Below are positions 9,001 to 19,006 of a stretch of DNA of 22,387 bases, piece by piece. Made by a program: the position numbers and the translations under genes. How positions within the stretch are numbered: position 1 is the first letter of the stretch; each line of letters starts with the position of its first letter. A model generated the notes under the pieces. That model had not been told where the DNA came from and made no database searches. It worked only from the letters and a program-made list of their open reading frames with translations. Source of the stretch: Lenisia limosa (lineage: Eukaryota > Breviatea); NCBI GenBank assembly GCA_001655205.1, contig LPNZ01010955.1, positions 1 through 22,387 of the forward strand. Reading direction: 5' to 3'.

Positions 9001-12000
9001 TGGGGTCACCCTATTCTACGAGCCTTATTCCAGGTTTGAGTTGTTTTTCTTCACTGAATTATACCTCTCTATCCTATATACCAATTTCCATCCACTCAGC
9101 TTGTCCCCTACTACAGTTTACCAGTCCGTAAGAGTTGGTGGATGAAACGGCGACCACTAGGATTAAGATTGTCTTAGTTCATTACCGTATCTATTTCAAT
9201 ATTGGCAAATCAAATTTCGCAAATCCAACCCAATTTAATCTAGATACCACGAGATCGTGTATTCCTTCATGACAGCAGCGTTTTTACTACATTCCTCGTC
9301 GTGGAGTGGCGATAATGTCTACGAGTAAGAAACTTACAATTCAATTGCATTTTGAAAAGTTAAATTCAATCTAGACACACACATTAATCAAAAATTAGTA
9401 CATGAAGAAATGTGGAAGATTTGACATAGAAGTTTAATCAATTTAGAGAAGACTACTTTCTCTCAGATCACTGCATGATTATGTTCAGTCACTATGTGTC
9501 TTGCAGCATGCGGTTTAGACGAATGTAAGAGAAAAACTCATTCTACAATTCCACGGTCGACTAAATTTCTTGATAAAACTCAAAATATCGCCATTACATG
9601 ATATTATAGCTATACTGTATATATCTCTATAATATGTTAATATTGTTACTGAAATGGACATATTTCAATATTTTGAAATAATCAACACAGTAAATGAACA
9701 GATTTAATGAATATGCTGCCGTTTAGTGAGTGATATCGCTTCAATGATTGATGTAGGAACGAAATCAATTTGGCTATCTTTATTTTTCACATTGTCTCTG
9801 CCTGGTGTGTCGGCATCTCCCCGTCGGCTTAGTACATTTGTTGTCTATAATGCCAATGAAAATAATATGTTTCATGAAATAGATCTCCAGAGTTCAATAA
9901 TAGTTAAGTAATTTAAAATTAATTGTGGAAGTTTGTATGTTGAATATTCAAAATATCTTTAGCGCAATTTCATATTAATAACCTAGAAACTGGGAACAAG
10001 GCAACATTGTTATTGTCCTAGGAAATTCATAGCCTCAAGAGCCCTGACTATCCTGTGCCACACCATCTTTTCAGCCCAACTTGCTTATCGAGAAGAAAAA
10101 AGAGCTAGGAGTATTTTCCTGGCTGTTGTGAGTGGTTATTTCAATGAATTGTTTTATGGATTTCTTATTCGTAAACATATTTTCATTCTTATATGATATG
10201 CTATAAAGTAGATAATACAAATACATGGTAATAAATATTCAATATTGTATGATATAGAAGTTTTACCCCATACACAGAAGCTTCACTACTTAGAAAAAAA
10301 TGACACGATTAATGTCATATATATGCATGCTGTATACACAAATATACCATAATATTTGATATACTAGAAGTATTAACCTATACGTAGAAGCTTCAGGAAC
10401 ATCGTCATGCTCTCCTAAAGAAGTGTATGGAAAGTTTGGTACCGCCTTCAGTAGTGACACGGTTACTGAACTCTAAGCCCTTGATGAAAGAGTACACAGT
10501 TGCTTCTTTATTGCAGGTACTAATAGGAAATAGTTTAGCTCAAGAATTCAAAAAAGGGACATATAGGCTATTTGCCGTATCATTGAAATTTACTCAGCTA
10601 ATTTCCAGAATTCGAGCAAACATCACTTCTCTATCACAAACAATCATAGGAAGCTAGCCATTGATGAATCATAAAATTTTGGTCAAAATTGAGTTTATAC
10701 CTACAATTTTTATGGCAATACTGCCCATATACTTCTCCAATATTTCTGTAATACAATCAATACCAATATACGACAAAGAATTGACTTTTAATTCCCATGT
10801 AGTGATAGGTAATTCCAAACAATTCTGAAGTCGATAATTCCATAGAATTGTAAATTATGGATTCCTTTTTTCAAAAGAGTATCCAATGATGGCATAATGC
10901 AATTTTCCAGAAATTTCTCAAATTTGTCTAAGATGTCCAGATTGACTTAGTTGACTTCACGAGGGTGTCATCGTTACAGTCTCCCATGGTTATGTTCAAA
11001 TGTCTCCGAATTATTAGTAGGCCAATTGATATTATATCATAATTAATAAAAGTTAAAAAATTCTCAAATTTACATCATAGTAAACTTGTTTGTTTTTTTG
11101 TTTATTTTTGTTAGAATACTCTGATTCTCACCGATGACTTCATATGATATGTCTCTTTTACTCCGTGTTCTATTGATCTCTATCTTATTTTTTTTGTAAA
11201 ATTATAGTAGAATACTGTTTAAAATCACGAACTTTACTGGGGAAAAAAACGTACAATAAATTCATTTAAATTTGACTAATATAACTGCTGTGTGACATCA
11301 ATAAGATAATAGATCATAGCTGAGACAACTTGGAGAATTGATTATATTCACATTGTAGTTGAGACGTTTGACTCAACATGCTCGCAGACAAAATGCAACC
11401 GCTTGTACACCATTGGAGACTGCTGGGTTGTATGAGGGATGTTCACATATTGCTTCATTTTTTGAAAATAGAATGAATTTCATGGGATATGGTTCTTATC
11501 TAGAATAATGATTACAATTGCATAATTTTGACATATTTCTTACATAAAATTGACAAAAGTATTCTGAGCTCCTCATATGCATATTCTTAATGTGGTGTTG
11601 ATATACATGAGTGCTTTGCCTTTTTAAACAATGACAAAGTACCATATTTTCCCATGTTCTTAGCCTGTATTTTATATATTCAGGCAGCAGCTACAGAGGA
11701 GAGTACTTCAAACCCCCCGGTTTGTACATTATTGTAACAACATATTCATAAACTTCTATACGCACTCAAAATCCATTGTATGTAATATGGTACTGATATG
11801 TAGAAAAAGACAACTTGAAATTGGTTACGTATCCGATACTGTTGAGTTTTACTTCAAGATTGAGTATTAACAAAAAACAATCAAGATCCCACAAACAGAA
11901 TACAAAGCTCAATATCTCCTATTCTATGATTCTATGATATGAATTACCACTGATTGACATTGTATTTTTTTGTTCCCAAAAAACAAAGTTTCTAATGATT

Positions 12001-14715
12001 TTAGTTGGAAATAGCAAGTCTTGCAGAGCAAATTATCAAGAAATTACCAACTGTGGTGAGTCAGGTTCTGTTTTGGGTGATTGTGGTTGTAATTTTTGGT
12101 ACTACAATAGAGCTCATAGCCTTGGGAGTCCAATACAATACTTGGGAGTTCTTTAAAATCTTCAAATTTCAATAAAATTACACTGGATTACCAATAATTG
12201 TGTACCTTTGAATACTCTTTTGAGTAGCATTATGTGCATCATTTTGAATACAATTTGGTTTTTCCAACTTTCTTTTTCTCTCTACCTCTGACTTTCGTTT
12301 AGAAATTATCCACAAAACAGCTTCTAAGCTGCTATGGTAAGTGATCGTCGCTCTGTCATAATTGTTTTCACTTCAATTTACAAGACTAAATATCCTGATA
12401 AATTATCGAAAACTATCGATATTGTGTTGAATTTATTCGGAAAACGTTCGTATTCCACTATCATACCCCCCCCCTCCCACATCATTACTAGGGCTTCACT
12501 TTGGTTCGAAAAAGACCAGTAAAATATCGATTTTTTTCGAGGATTTATCAAGAAATTCAATATTATTTCGAACCGAAGTGAAGCCCTAATCATTACTGAA
12601 ACATAATTAGAAACACCTTGAAAAAATGTCATAATTACGGCTTCATTAGCCCAGCGTATGACTAGTTCTCAAAACAATCATCACTTATATTTGAATAGTT
12701 TTATATCTTTTCCTTAACGAAATATAGCCCTAGTCGTAATGTTTACAGATATGCATGTTCGAATTGGGCTTGCAACCGGCCAGGCGGTTTCGGGCATTAT
12801 TGACTCCATGAGGCCAAGATACCTCATGGTAGGTACATTAAAAATGTTGTGCATATTTCTCAGGAATTTCAAAGAGGCCAAATTTAGTAATTTTAGATCA
12901 TAAATACACAAGGTAATAAATTTGTGACAAAATCAAATTAATCGCAAACGCAACTAGTTTAAGCTAGGCGTTGTATAATACATTTTAATAACTAAAAGCT
13001 AGATAGTAAACTTGCTCTAACTACACCAGTGGGGTGTTGCCCCCAGCCGAGCCAGTTTGATGGAGGCGGCATCACCATATGACTGTTTCGCATGCGATGA
13101 CGCAACGGCCACTGCACTTCAATTCATGGTTTTTTGGCTCAAATTTTCCGAAATTTCAACAATAGGGTCAACATTTTGTTATTGTTTTTAATTTAGCCGT
13201 TCTCATTCCAACCAGTGTCAAATCCGAAAGTTCAGTATCAATACCCAAAATCTTCAAAACAGGTTGGAAGTTCCTGATATAATCAACCAACTCTTGAATT
13301 AAAATTTAATTTTCTAATCTTCATACATACCTTATTATGACTGCACAGGAGGTAATCATATTAATTTTCGATCATTTTTACACGATTTAACTATCATTGT
13401 CCAAGCATGGCTCATCTCAATGATACCCTGATACACTTGAGATGAACCATCGTCGTGTTATCTTCGTTCATCACAGTAGATATGGTACAGCATTATCATA
13501 AGTGGATATATATTATTCGAAATATTAACTTGCTCAGGGGTGGTGTATCATCCTTTATACAACGACTGTTTTCCGACCGCTGTTTGTTCACAACCAATAC
13601 CAACAACGTCACTGCTGGTAGGTCGGTATTACAGGGCTAGCAGCAGGTAGTTGCGACTTATTGGGTAGTAAAAATTGAGTGTTTTCTTCAATTATACAAT
13701 GACGTGGATATCTTGAGCAAAATTGGTCAAGACTTATCAAGTTCACTGTAAAACAATATGAATATTGTGAAACTGAGACAATATGATGGTGCCATTAATT
13801 CAACATATATTTCATGTTTGTCATTATTTAGACTCTATTTTGGTGAAAGAAGAGATTCCCAAAGACTATGAACAAAGTGAGTCCCTTGTTGAAATAAAAC
13901 ATTAGTTGTTTATTTCTTTCAGTTTTGAAGAAATATCGCCTGTGTTCATACTTGTGACTCAGGTTAACAAATAAAGGTTGAATTGTTTGAAAATTTGATG
14001 TCGCTAAAATAATTTCTCTCCATACGACACTACTTTTCATCAGCTGTATGACTGTTCATATCAGCTATATGTACAAATACATACATATGTATCTGTATCA
14101 TACTATTGCATACTACTCGTTCAGATCCATAGGGGTCACACGTGTATACACCTCAAAACTACCAAATTATGCGTTTGATGATATATCTTTGTCGACATTT
14201 TATTTTCTAATTTCTTATTTAGACGCGAAATTTGACCTGCTAAAGATCAATTTTGCCATTATCAAACTGCTGAACGAATCCGAAGACTCAGGTAACAGGA
14301 AGTTGTTTCACAGATTAATCACACTAAGACGCATTGACTTGGGATTCTTCTAAAGAGTTGGGATTCACCCCAGTTAGGAATTCTATGTAATTTTATCTGA
14401 AGAAATTTAATGGTCCCAAATACCATGGGAATTCCAAGTCGACACTCCTTGATGGCTATGCTTATATTAGTGGGACTCTGGTGACCCTTAACTCTCAGTA
14501 AAAAATTTTGACGAAATACATAAATTGATAAATTGCTGATTCTGAAAATTAGATATTATGACCCCTGTTTTCCTCTACCCCTCTTTGGCTAAGTCTAACT
14601 ATTAGCTGACGAGCAAGCCTATCTCTTTGTCCAAAGAAAATTGGTCCTGATAAAAGAGGCGTTTTCAGCCTGTGGAGAATTTTGGATCAACGTCAACCTT
14701 GATACGCTCAAGTAA
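6062..14715 (+). CDS. Six-TM class III adenylyl/guanylyl cyclase-like protein with C1-like catalytic domain
   Basis: Class III cyclases make cAMP or cGMP from ATP or GTP. I read 29 exons in matching phase: 6062-6180, 6301-6386, 6622-6707, 6831-6880, 6912-6963, 7018-7080, 7139-7250, 7884-7957, 8195-8248, 8466-8527, 8663-8696, 8954-9033, 9244-9324, 9447-9524, 9731-9902, 9987-10127, 10397-10516, 10941-11016, 11359-11429, 11684-11719, 12005-12055, 12303-12336, 12749-12828, 13030-13128, 13197-13262, 13491-13617, 13832-13876, 14223-14291, 14606-14715. They total 2328 nt, about 775 residues. Residues 1-232 are Ser-rich and unrecognised. Hydrophobic segments lie near 235-252, 268-286, 295-311, 325-338 (weak), 356-372 and 415-435. 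A helix with SLVPPSVVTRLL (family LLPxxV) leads into the cyclase domain: IDLVDFT, CNRLYTIGDCWVAAA, VRIGLATGQAVSGII, RPRYLMWG. Asp490 and Asp534 are 44 apart, as in the metal pair of mammalian AC5. Purine-site Lys and Asp become Tyr530 and Leu603; WGDxVNxASRM becomes WGVAPSRASLM. The last ~115 residues are unrecognised. The start and first exons are least certain. Confidence 0.8.
7311..7320. other. 10-N placeholder gap inside a cyclase intron
   Basis: The gap lies in the intron 7251-7883 and is followed immediately by copy 2 of the dispersed repeat. The exons on both sides (7139-7250 and 7884-7957) agree in codon phase, which suggests the scaffold order across the gap is right. Confidence 0.7.
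7322..7595. repeat. Dispersed repeat, copy 2 (~275 bp)
   Basis: Same orientation as the copy at 927-1207, shortened by several small indels in homopolymers. Both copies end at cacagttatg and diverge after it. The left edge coincides with a gap, so the true 5' boundary of the repeat is unknown. Confidence 0.75.
10250..10396. repeat. Degenerate duplication including the 3' splice-site region
   Basis: Within cyclase intron 10128-10396, tgatatagaagttttaccc...tacacagaagcttca near 10250-10287 resembles gatatactagaagtattaacc...tacgtagaagcttca ending at the real acceptor (10396). The upstream copy lacks a usable CAG at the equivalent place (cttcactac instead of cttcaggaa). Confidence 0.4.
12481..12596. 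mobile_element. hAT-like MITE with 8-bp target-site duplication
   Basis: The element spans 12489-12588 (100 bp). Its ends are inverted repeats of 23 bp, starting TAGGGCTTCACTT, with a single mismatch between arms (12489-12511 against 12566-12588). It is flanked by a perfect 8-bp direct repeat, ATCATTAC, at 12481-12488 and 12589-12596. An 8-bp duplication and TIRs starting (C/T)AGGG are characteristic of the hAT superfamily. The element is far too short to encode a transposase, so it is non-autonomous. It sits inside cyclase intron 12337-12748, and excising it would leave splice sites intact. Confidence 0.8.
13409..13448. repeat. Small inverted repeat (hairpin) in a cyclase intron
   Basis: ggctcatctcaa (13409-13420) pairs with ttgagatgaacc (13437-13448) with one mismatch across a 16-nt loop. 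It lies in the intron before exon 13491-13617. No function can be assigned. Confidence 0.6.
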
Positions 14716-15068
14716 AGGTGTTTTATGTACAATTGGTAACAATGAAGGTGTTTTGAATGTTTATGTATTGTTGTCCTTACTATTACTTGAATCAAAGGTA
14801 CGGTTTTGTTTGACCCTCCCGACACAATCCCACACTCACTCTTTCTGTAAGATTTGTGCGTTCTGCTTTGCTTTCTGGGAGCAGTAAGGAAATTCATTGT
14901 GATAAACAAGAGGTGCAATATCGCGGGTAGGAAAAGATGATGAATTTTAGTATCAAGGTCCTACCACTAAGGGGAACAGGAATGTATAACTTAAAAAGCA
15001 AACATCCTGGCTGCCAGGTGGTCATTATTATTGGCAGCTGTTGGGTGATTTGTTGGTTATTGGTGGTG
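14716..15068. other. Intergenic stretch after the cyclase stop
   Basis: No exon is supported. The final cyclase codons run CTC AAG TAA, so a GTAAAG string overlaps the stop. If that were used as a donor the protein could continue, but I found no convincing downstream exon. This interval would otherwise be the 3' ends of two convergent genes (cyclase plus, small membrane protein minus). Confidence 0.4.
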
Positions 15069-15544
15069 TTATTCTGCTCTTCTTCTTTGTGTTTGGTGGT
15101 TGTTTTGGTTGGAAGGCAGACACTGGACCCCCAAAATCTCCCCTTGAGTTTGCTTGGAGCCCCTGGAAAGTACAGGGTGAGAGGCAGACAAAGAGCTGAA
15201 AACCGAAACAAAAATGCAATTAATGTCACAAATGTAATGATCTGCTTGCCCCTTCATTGCAAAAAACCAAAAACTGCAAAAACAAAAACTGAAACAAACA
15301 TTTGAACATTTGAACAAACATAACAACAAAACACTCACCACAACAAATACACAGCCCCCCATTCTTCCTGCTTCTTCTCCAGAGACAAAAGAATAAGAAG
15401 GACAACAGTTAAAGCCAGATACAGCCAATTGTCACACTGGATACCCGGAACACTTCTTGGTTTGCTCACTCTGTAGATATATATTCCTCCTTGGTTTGCT
15501 ATCAAAGCAATGTGAAATCTTTCATGTATCATGTCGGGGTGCAC
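15069..15544 (-). CDS. Tentative small single-pass membrane protein
   Basis: Two minus-strand exons join in phase. The first ends at 15339 with a strong GTGAGT donor and is open back to an ATG at 15544. The second, 15162-15069, follows a pyrimidine-rich CAG acceptor and ends in TAA. The first exon has a clear hydrophobic segment (WLYLALTVVLLILLSL) followed by charged residues (EKKQEEW). The second supplies a polar, Gln/Asn/Arg-rich tail ending RRRAE. The true start is uncertain: an acceptor near 15471 and a gap just upstream (15551-15681) could mean more exons. No family is recognised. The overlapping plus-strand frames look like shadows. Confidence 0.35.
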
Positions 15545-15681
15545 ATCTCTNNNNNNNNNNNNNNNNNNNNNNNNNNNNNNNNNNNNNNNNNNNNNNNNNN
15601 NNNNNNNNNNNNNNNNNNNNNNNNNNNNNNNNNNNNNNNNNNNNNNNNNNNNNNNNNNNNNNNNNNNNNNNNNNNNNNNNN

Positions 15682-15973
15682 ATCACGTTTATAAAGGATA
15701 AAGGATAAGTTTCATTGTTATTGCATCGGAGTCCAATATCTCTTATTAGCGATGGTGTAGACAGCCTCGGCCAGATCTAACTTTTTTTAGTTCTATTTCT
15801 CCTCTCTATATAATAGTAATTTACTCAATCAGCTCAGGACACAAGCACAACTTAGGCAATTAGTCCTTTTTTGCAGTAAATTCTCCGCAAAAAAACAGCC
15901 CTTCTTTCTCAGTTACCCCCAACCCCCTTCCAGATCCAGAGTAATAGAACTCCTACGCCGCACGCCGCACGCC
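15682..15973 (+). promoter_or_regulatory. Upstream region of the mitochondrial-protein gene with a TATA-like stretch
   Basis: About 290 nt between a gap and the ATG at 15974. A TATA-like ctctatataatag lies near 15805-15817, roughly 160 nt before the start codon, followed by C/T-rich sequence. No exon is seen. The promoter reading rests on position and base composition only. Confidence 0.25.
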
Positions 15974-18900
15974 ATGCTATCAGCTTTCGCTCGCGTTGCC
16001 CCCAGAGCCTCTGCGCTCACCTTAAATCAGGTTTGGCCCATTTTTTTGGTACAGACAATTTGGGTGGATATTGTTTTTTTTTTAGCTTATAATAATTAAC
16101 ATCTTCTAATGATTGTTAAACTGGGTGCCTTTTNNNNNNNNNNNNNNNNNNNNNNNNNNNNNNNNNNNNNNNNNNNNNNNNNNNNNNNNNNNNNNNNNNN
16201 NNNNNNNNNNNNNNNNNNNNNNNNNNNNNNNNNNNNNNNNNNNNNNNNNNNNNNNNNNNNNNNNNNNNNNNNNNNNNNNNNNNNNNNNGCTAAATATTAA
16301 GCTCATATCCGTGTCATGACTTATCGCGGTCAGTGTATATTTGTCGGTATTTTTTTGGCCAAAATGCAGTAGTTTTGAGCTTAAAACCTAAAAGGGACTC
16401 CGGTACCATAGTATCACCAGAATATGTAGAAGAGGTGAGAAATAAAACAAGTTTGTATCCATGGTTCCCGCTTGTTCCATCAATTTATTTCGCATATCAA
16501 CAAATTCTTCAGCTGATCCGCCCTTCATATCACCACTGACCACTGGCATAAGTTTTTTTTTTTTCATTAAGCCGCAAAAGTAACNNNNNNNNNNNNNNNN
16601 NNNNNNNNNNNNNNNNNNNNNNNNNNNNNNNNNNNNNNNNNNNNGCATACATTCATCATCATCCATTTTATGACAATCATCTTTTGCAATTTGAGCCTTA
16701 AAACTTACGTTAATAATTTGCATTCTGCCTTTATTTCTTGCCATCTCTCCTTTGTTGTATGTATTAAATGCTGAAGGAATTTTAGTTAAATTAGTGTGTT
16801 TTATTTTTATTCCAGTTTTCGGAACCCTTTCTTCATCAATTGAAGAAGTTTAAGTTATTTTACGTTTTCCTCTTATTCCTCCAACCCTCATCATCACAGA
16901 TCAGAACAGCACTGTTCTCTCAGCCGGCTGTGTCAACCACTTTTGATAAGGTAATACCTACATATTACTCTGTGAAATTAGTTCTTAATTTCAAACACCT
17001 AAAGTGACATAGCTATATTTATTGCAATTTTGGTAACTTTAATTTCAATTTAGTCAATTTAATTCACATACTTTGAAATTAAATAGTCTGAAATAGTTGT
17101 CTGTACAACTTGTCTTACTTCGATTGTAGGGGAATGATCTTGAATGTATATCTCATTTTACCAGGTCGCGGCCCCTTTGAAAGTCAAGCACAAAAAAAAG
17201 GAAAAGGTGTGAAAATATAATGCCAATTTCACAGGACGCTTCAAAAACTGGTGCGGGCTTGTTTTTGTGTTTTTGTCATCTCGCTTTTTTCTAGTTTTAG
17301 AGTTGATTACTCGTGTTTGTTATTGCTTGTTTGTTTTTTTTGTTTTATTCGGTTCGTGATTAGTACCTTTACGCCAATATTCTTCACCGAAATTTCCTTC
17401 GTTTTTATTCTTTTAAACGGGACTTTATTGAATCACTTCCGCCTGAATCTCCGTTAATCTCTTCTTTTCACAACGCATTTCTGTTCATTGATGATCTCCT
17501 CATTGTAGACCCTCACGACGATTTGATAACTCTGCTTACTAACCCTCCTGATGGGGATGATGGGCGTGCGGACTCTCTCCGTTTGGAAAACACTACTGTC
17601 GCCCCTGTAGTATGCAATTACTTATAGGTATTCATATCTCTATTCAAAGGAGAAAGTTGTTCCTTTCGATATTTGTCAAACGCAGGACTTTCCTTTCGAA
17701 GTCTTCCAATATCCTCATTCCTCTTCAACTATACCTAAACACATNNNNNNNNNNCTCGATATGCTAGGCCCAGCTCGTCAATTATCGCCTTCAGGGATAA
17801 TGCTGTATTACTCTTAAAAAGTTAATTCCTAATGGACACAGGCGTCAGCGTGTCCTTGCGATTGCTAAAACTTTCATTTCTGTCTGCAGATTTCCCTTCA
17901 TACCCCAGACGCGGCCGCCTTATGCGCCAAGTCTATCACAATGTCTAGGTTCAAAGATTAACTAGGGGAGCTTTTTCAGAACCCTAATGCTATTATTCCC
18001 CTCAGCTTAATATTTTTAAAGTAACCTTTGACTTGTGCCCCTTTGTTTTGTTTTTTGTGTTATTGTTTCGATTTCAATGTTTGCTGCATGTGTGTTTGTT
18101 TTGTTTTGTTTTGTGCTTTGCGTTTGCCCAGCCAACCCCCTTTTTTTTTATATCATTTTTTTTTTTAGTTTGGAGTTTCAGATTATTCGGTTCGTGATTA
18201 NNNNNNNNNNNNNNNNNNNNNNNNNNNNNNNNNNNNNNNNNNNNNNNNNNNNNNNNNNNNNNNNNNNNNNNNNNNNNGGACAAACCCCTTCGCATTCCAG
18301 CCGAAATTCTGCGGGTATATTCCCCAAGTCTTGATACCCCTGTAGGGAGGGGTGGGGGGGGACTTTTGAAAATGATTATTATGCTCAAATTAGGGTCTTT
18401 AGAAGAATTTACTCGGGCCGTGTGTAATTGCTTGTGAAAATATGAAGTGGACTTTTTGAAACGAGAACCTATTTCAGACGTTTTTATCTTGAAAATTTAC
18501 GATTATATCCAAATAATAGACTCTTAGATATGATATTAACCCCCCCCCCCCTNNNNNNNNNNNNNNNNNNNNNNNNNNNNNNNNNNNNNNNNNNNNNNNN
18601 NNNNNNNNNNNNNNNNNNNNNNNNNNNNNNNNNNNNNNNNNNNNNNNNNNNNNNNNNNNNNNNNNNNNNNNNNNNNNNNNNNNNNNNNNNNNNNNNNNNN
18701 NNNNNNNNNNNACACAGATAATATTGATATTTATCGTGTTTTTATCGAGATTGTATTCGTTTTTGTAACAGTATGGAAGCCTTAATCATTGAAATATCAC
18801 CTTCACTCAACATAAACATGTACCAGTGTTAAATTTAGTGACGTCCCCTTCATTCACCATCCGCCAGAATCGAATTTGACGATATGCACAAGACTGGAAT

Positions 18901-19006
18901 TTACACGTGGAACTATCTTCATCATCTTGGCGAGCACGTGCCGGAGCTGACGGCGCGATATATCAAGACCATGGCCAAAACCGGACGTTCTCGGTTGGAT
19001 GGATGA
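15974..19006 (+). CDS. Small predicted mitochondrial protein, family unknown
   Basis: Five exons (15974-16030, 16900-16950, 17165-17206, 17235-17260, 18868-19006) join in phase to give 104 residues ending at TGA 19004-19006. The N-terminus MLSAFARVAPRASALTLNQ has Arg, Ala, Ser and Leu but no acidic residues, a typical cleavable mitochondrial presequence, and it continues with IRTALFSQ. A Lys-rich stretch (KVKHKKKEK) follows. The conserved-looking C-terminal part includes IEFDDMHKTGIYTW, HHLGEHVPELTARY and KTMAKTGRSRLDG. I do not recognise this family. The donor of exon 4 is an unusual GTTTTT, chosen because it is the only one I found that closes the phase with the last exon. Introns 1 and 4 contain gaps, so an extra exon could be hidden. 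Introns are larger here (0.87 and 1.6 kb) than in neighbouring genes. Confidence 0.6.
17345..18200. repeat. 18-bp direct repeat bracketing retroelement-like sequence
   Basis: ttattcggttcgtgatta occurs at 17345-17362 and again at 18183-18200, where the second copy runs into a gap. Both are preceded by T-rich sequence with tgttttgt-type strings. The interval between them holds the retroelement-like frames, so these may be remnants of terminal repeats, or contig-end duplicates next to gap 18201-18277. Confidence 0.5.
17421..17948 (+). pseudogene. Decayed retroelement-like fragments inside an intron
   Basis: Two frames interrupted by stops lie in intron 17261-18867 of the mitochondrial-protein gene. 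The first (17421-17627) contains FHNAFLFIDDLLIVDPHDDL, with a weak resemblance to the [YF]xDD box of reverse transcriptases. The second (17826-17948) contains FLMDTGVSVSLRL, close to the (F/L)xDTGAxxS active-site signature of retroviral-type aspartic proteases. A 10-N gap (17745-17754) separates them. In common LTR elements protease precedes RT, so the FIDD match may be chance, or these are scrambled pieces. No integrase, RNase H or intact LTR is visible. Not functional as read. Confidence 0.35.

Noticed and set aside
13923-13961. FEEISPVFILVTQ as the start of a second cyclase domain
   Set aside because: This frame does not join the preceding exon in phase, and no metal-binding Asp or following cyclase motif is present.
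16106-16319. Several frames made mostly of X
   Set aside because: They exist only because the N gap contains no stop codon.
17421-17627. FIDDLLI as a firm reverse transcriptase call
   Set aside because: Only the short box matches; the flanking sequence does not follow RT spacing and it lies before, not after, the protease-like motif.
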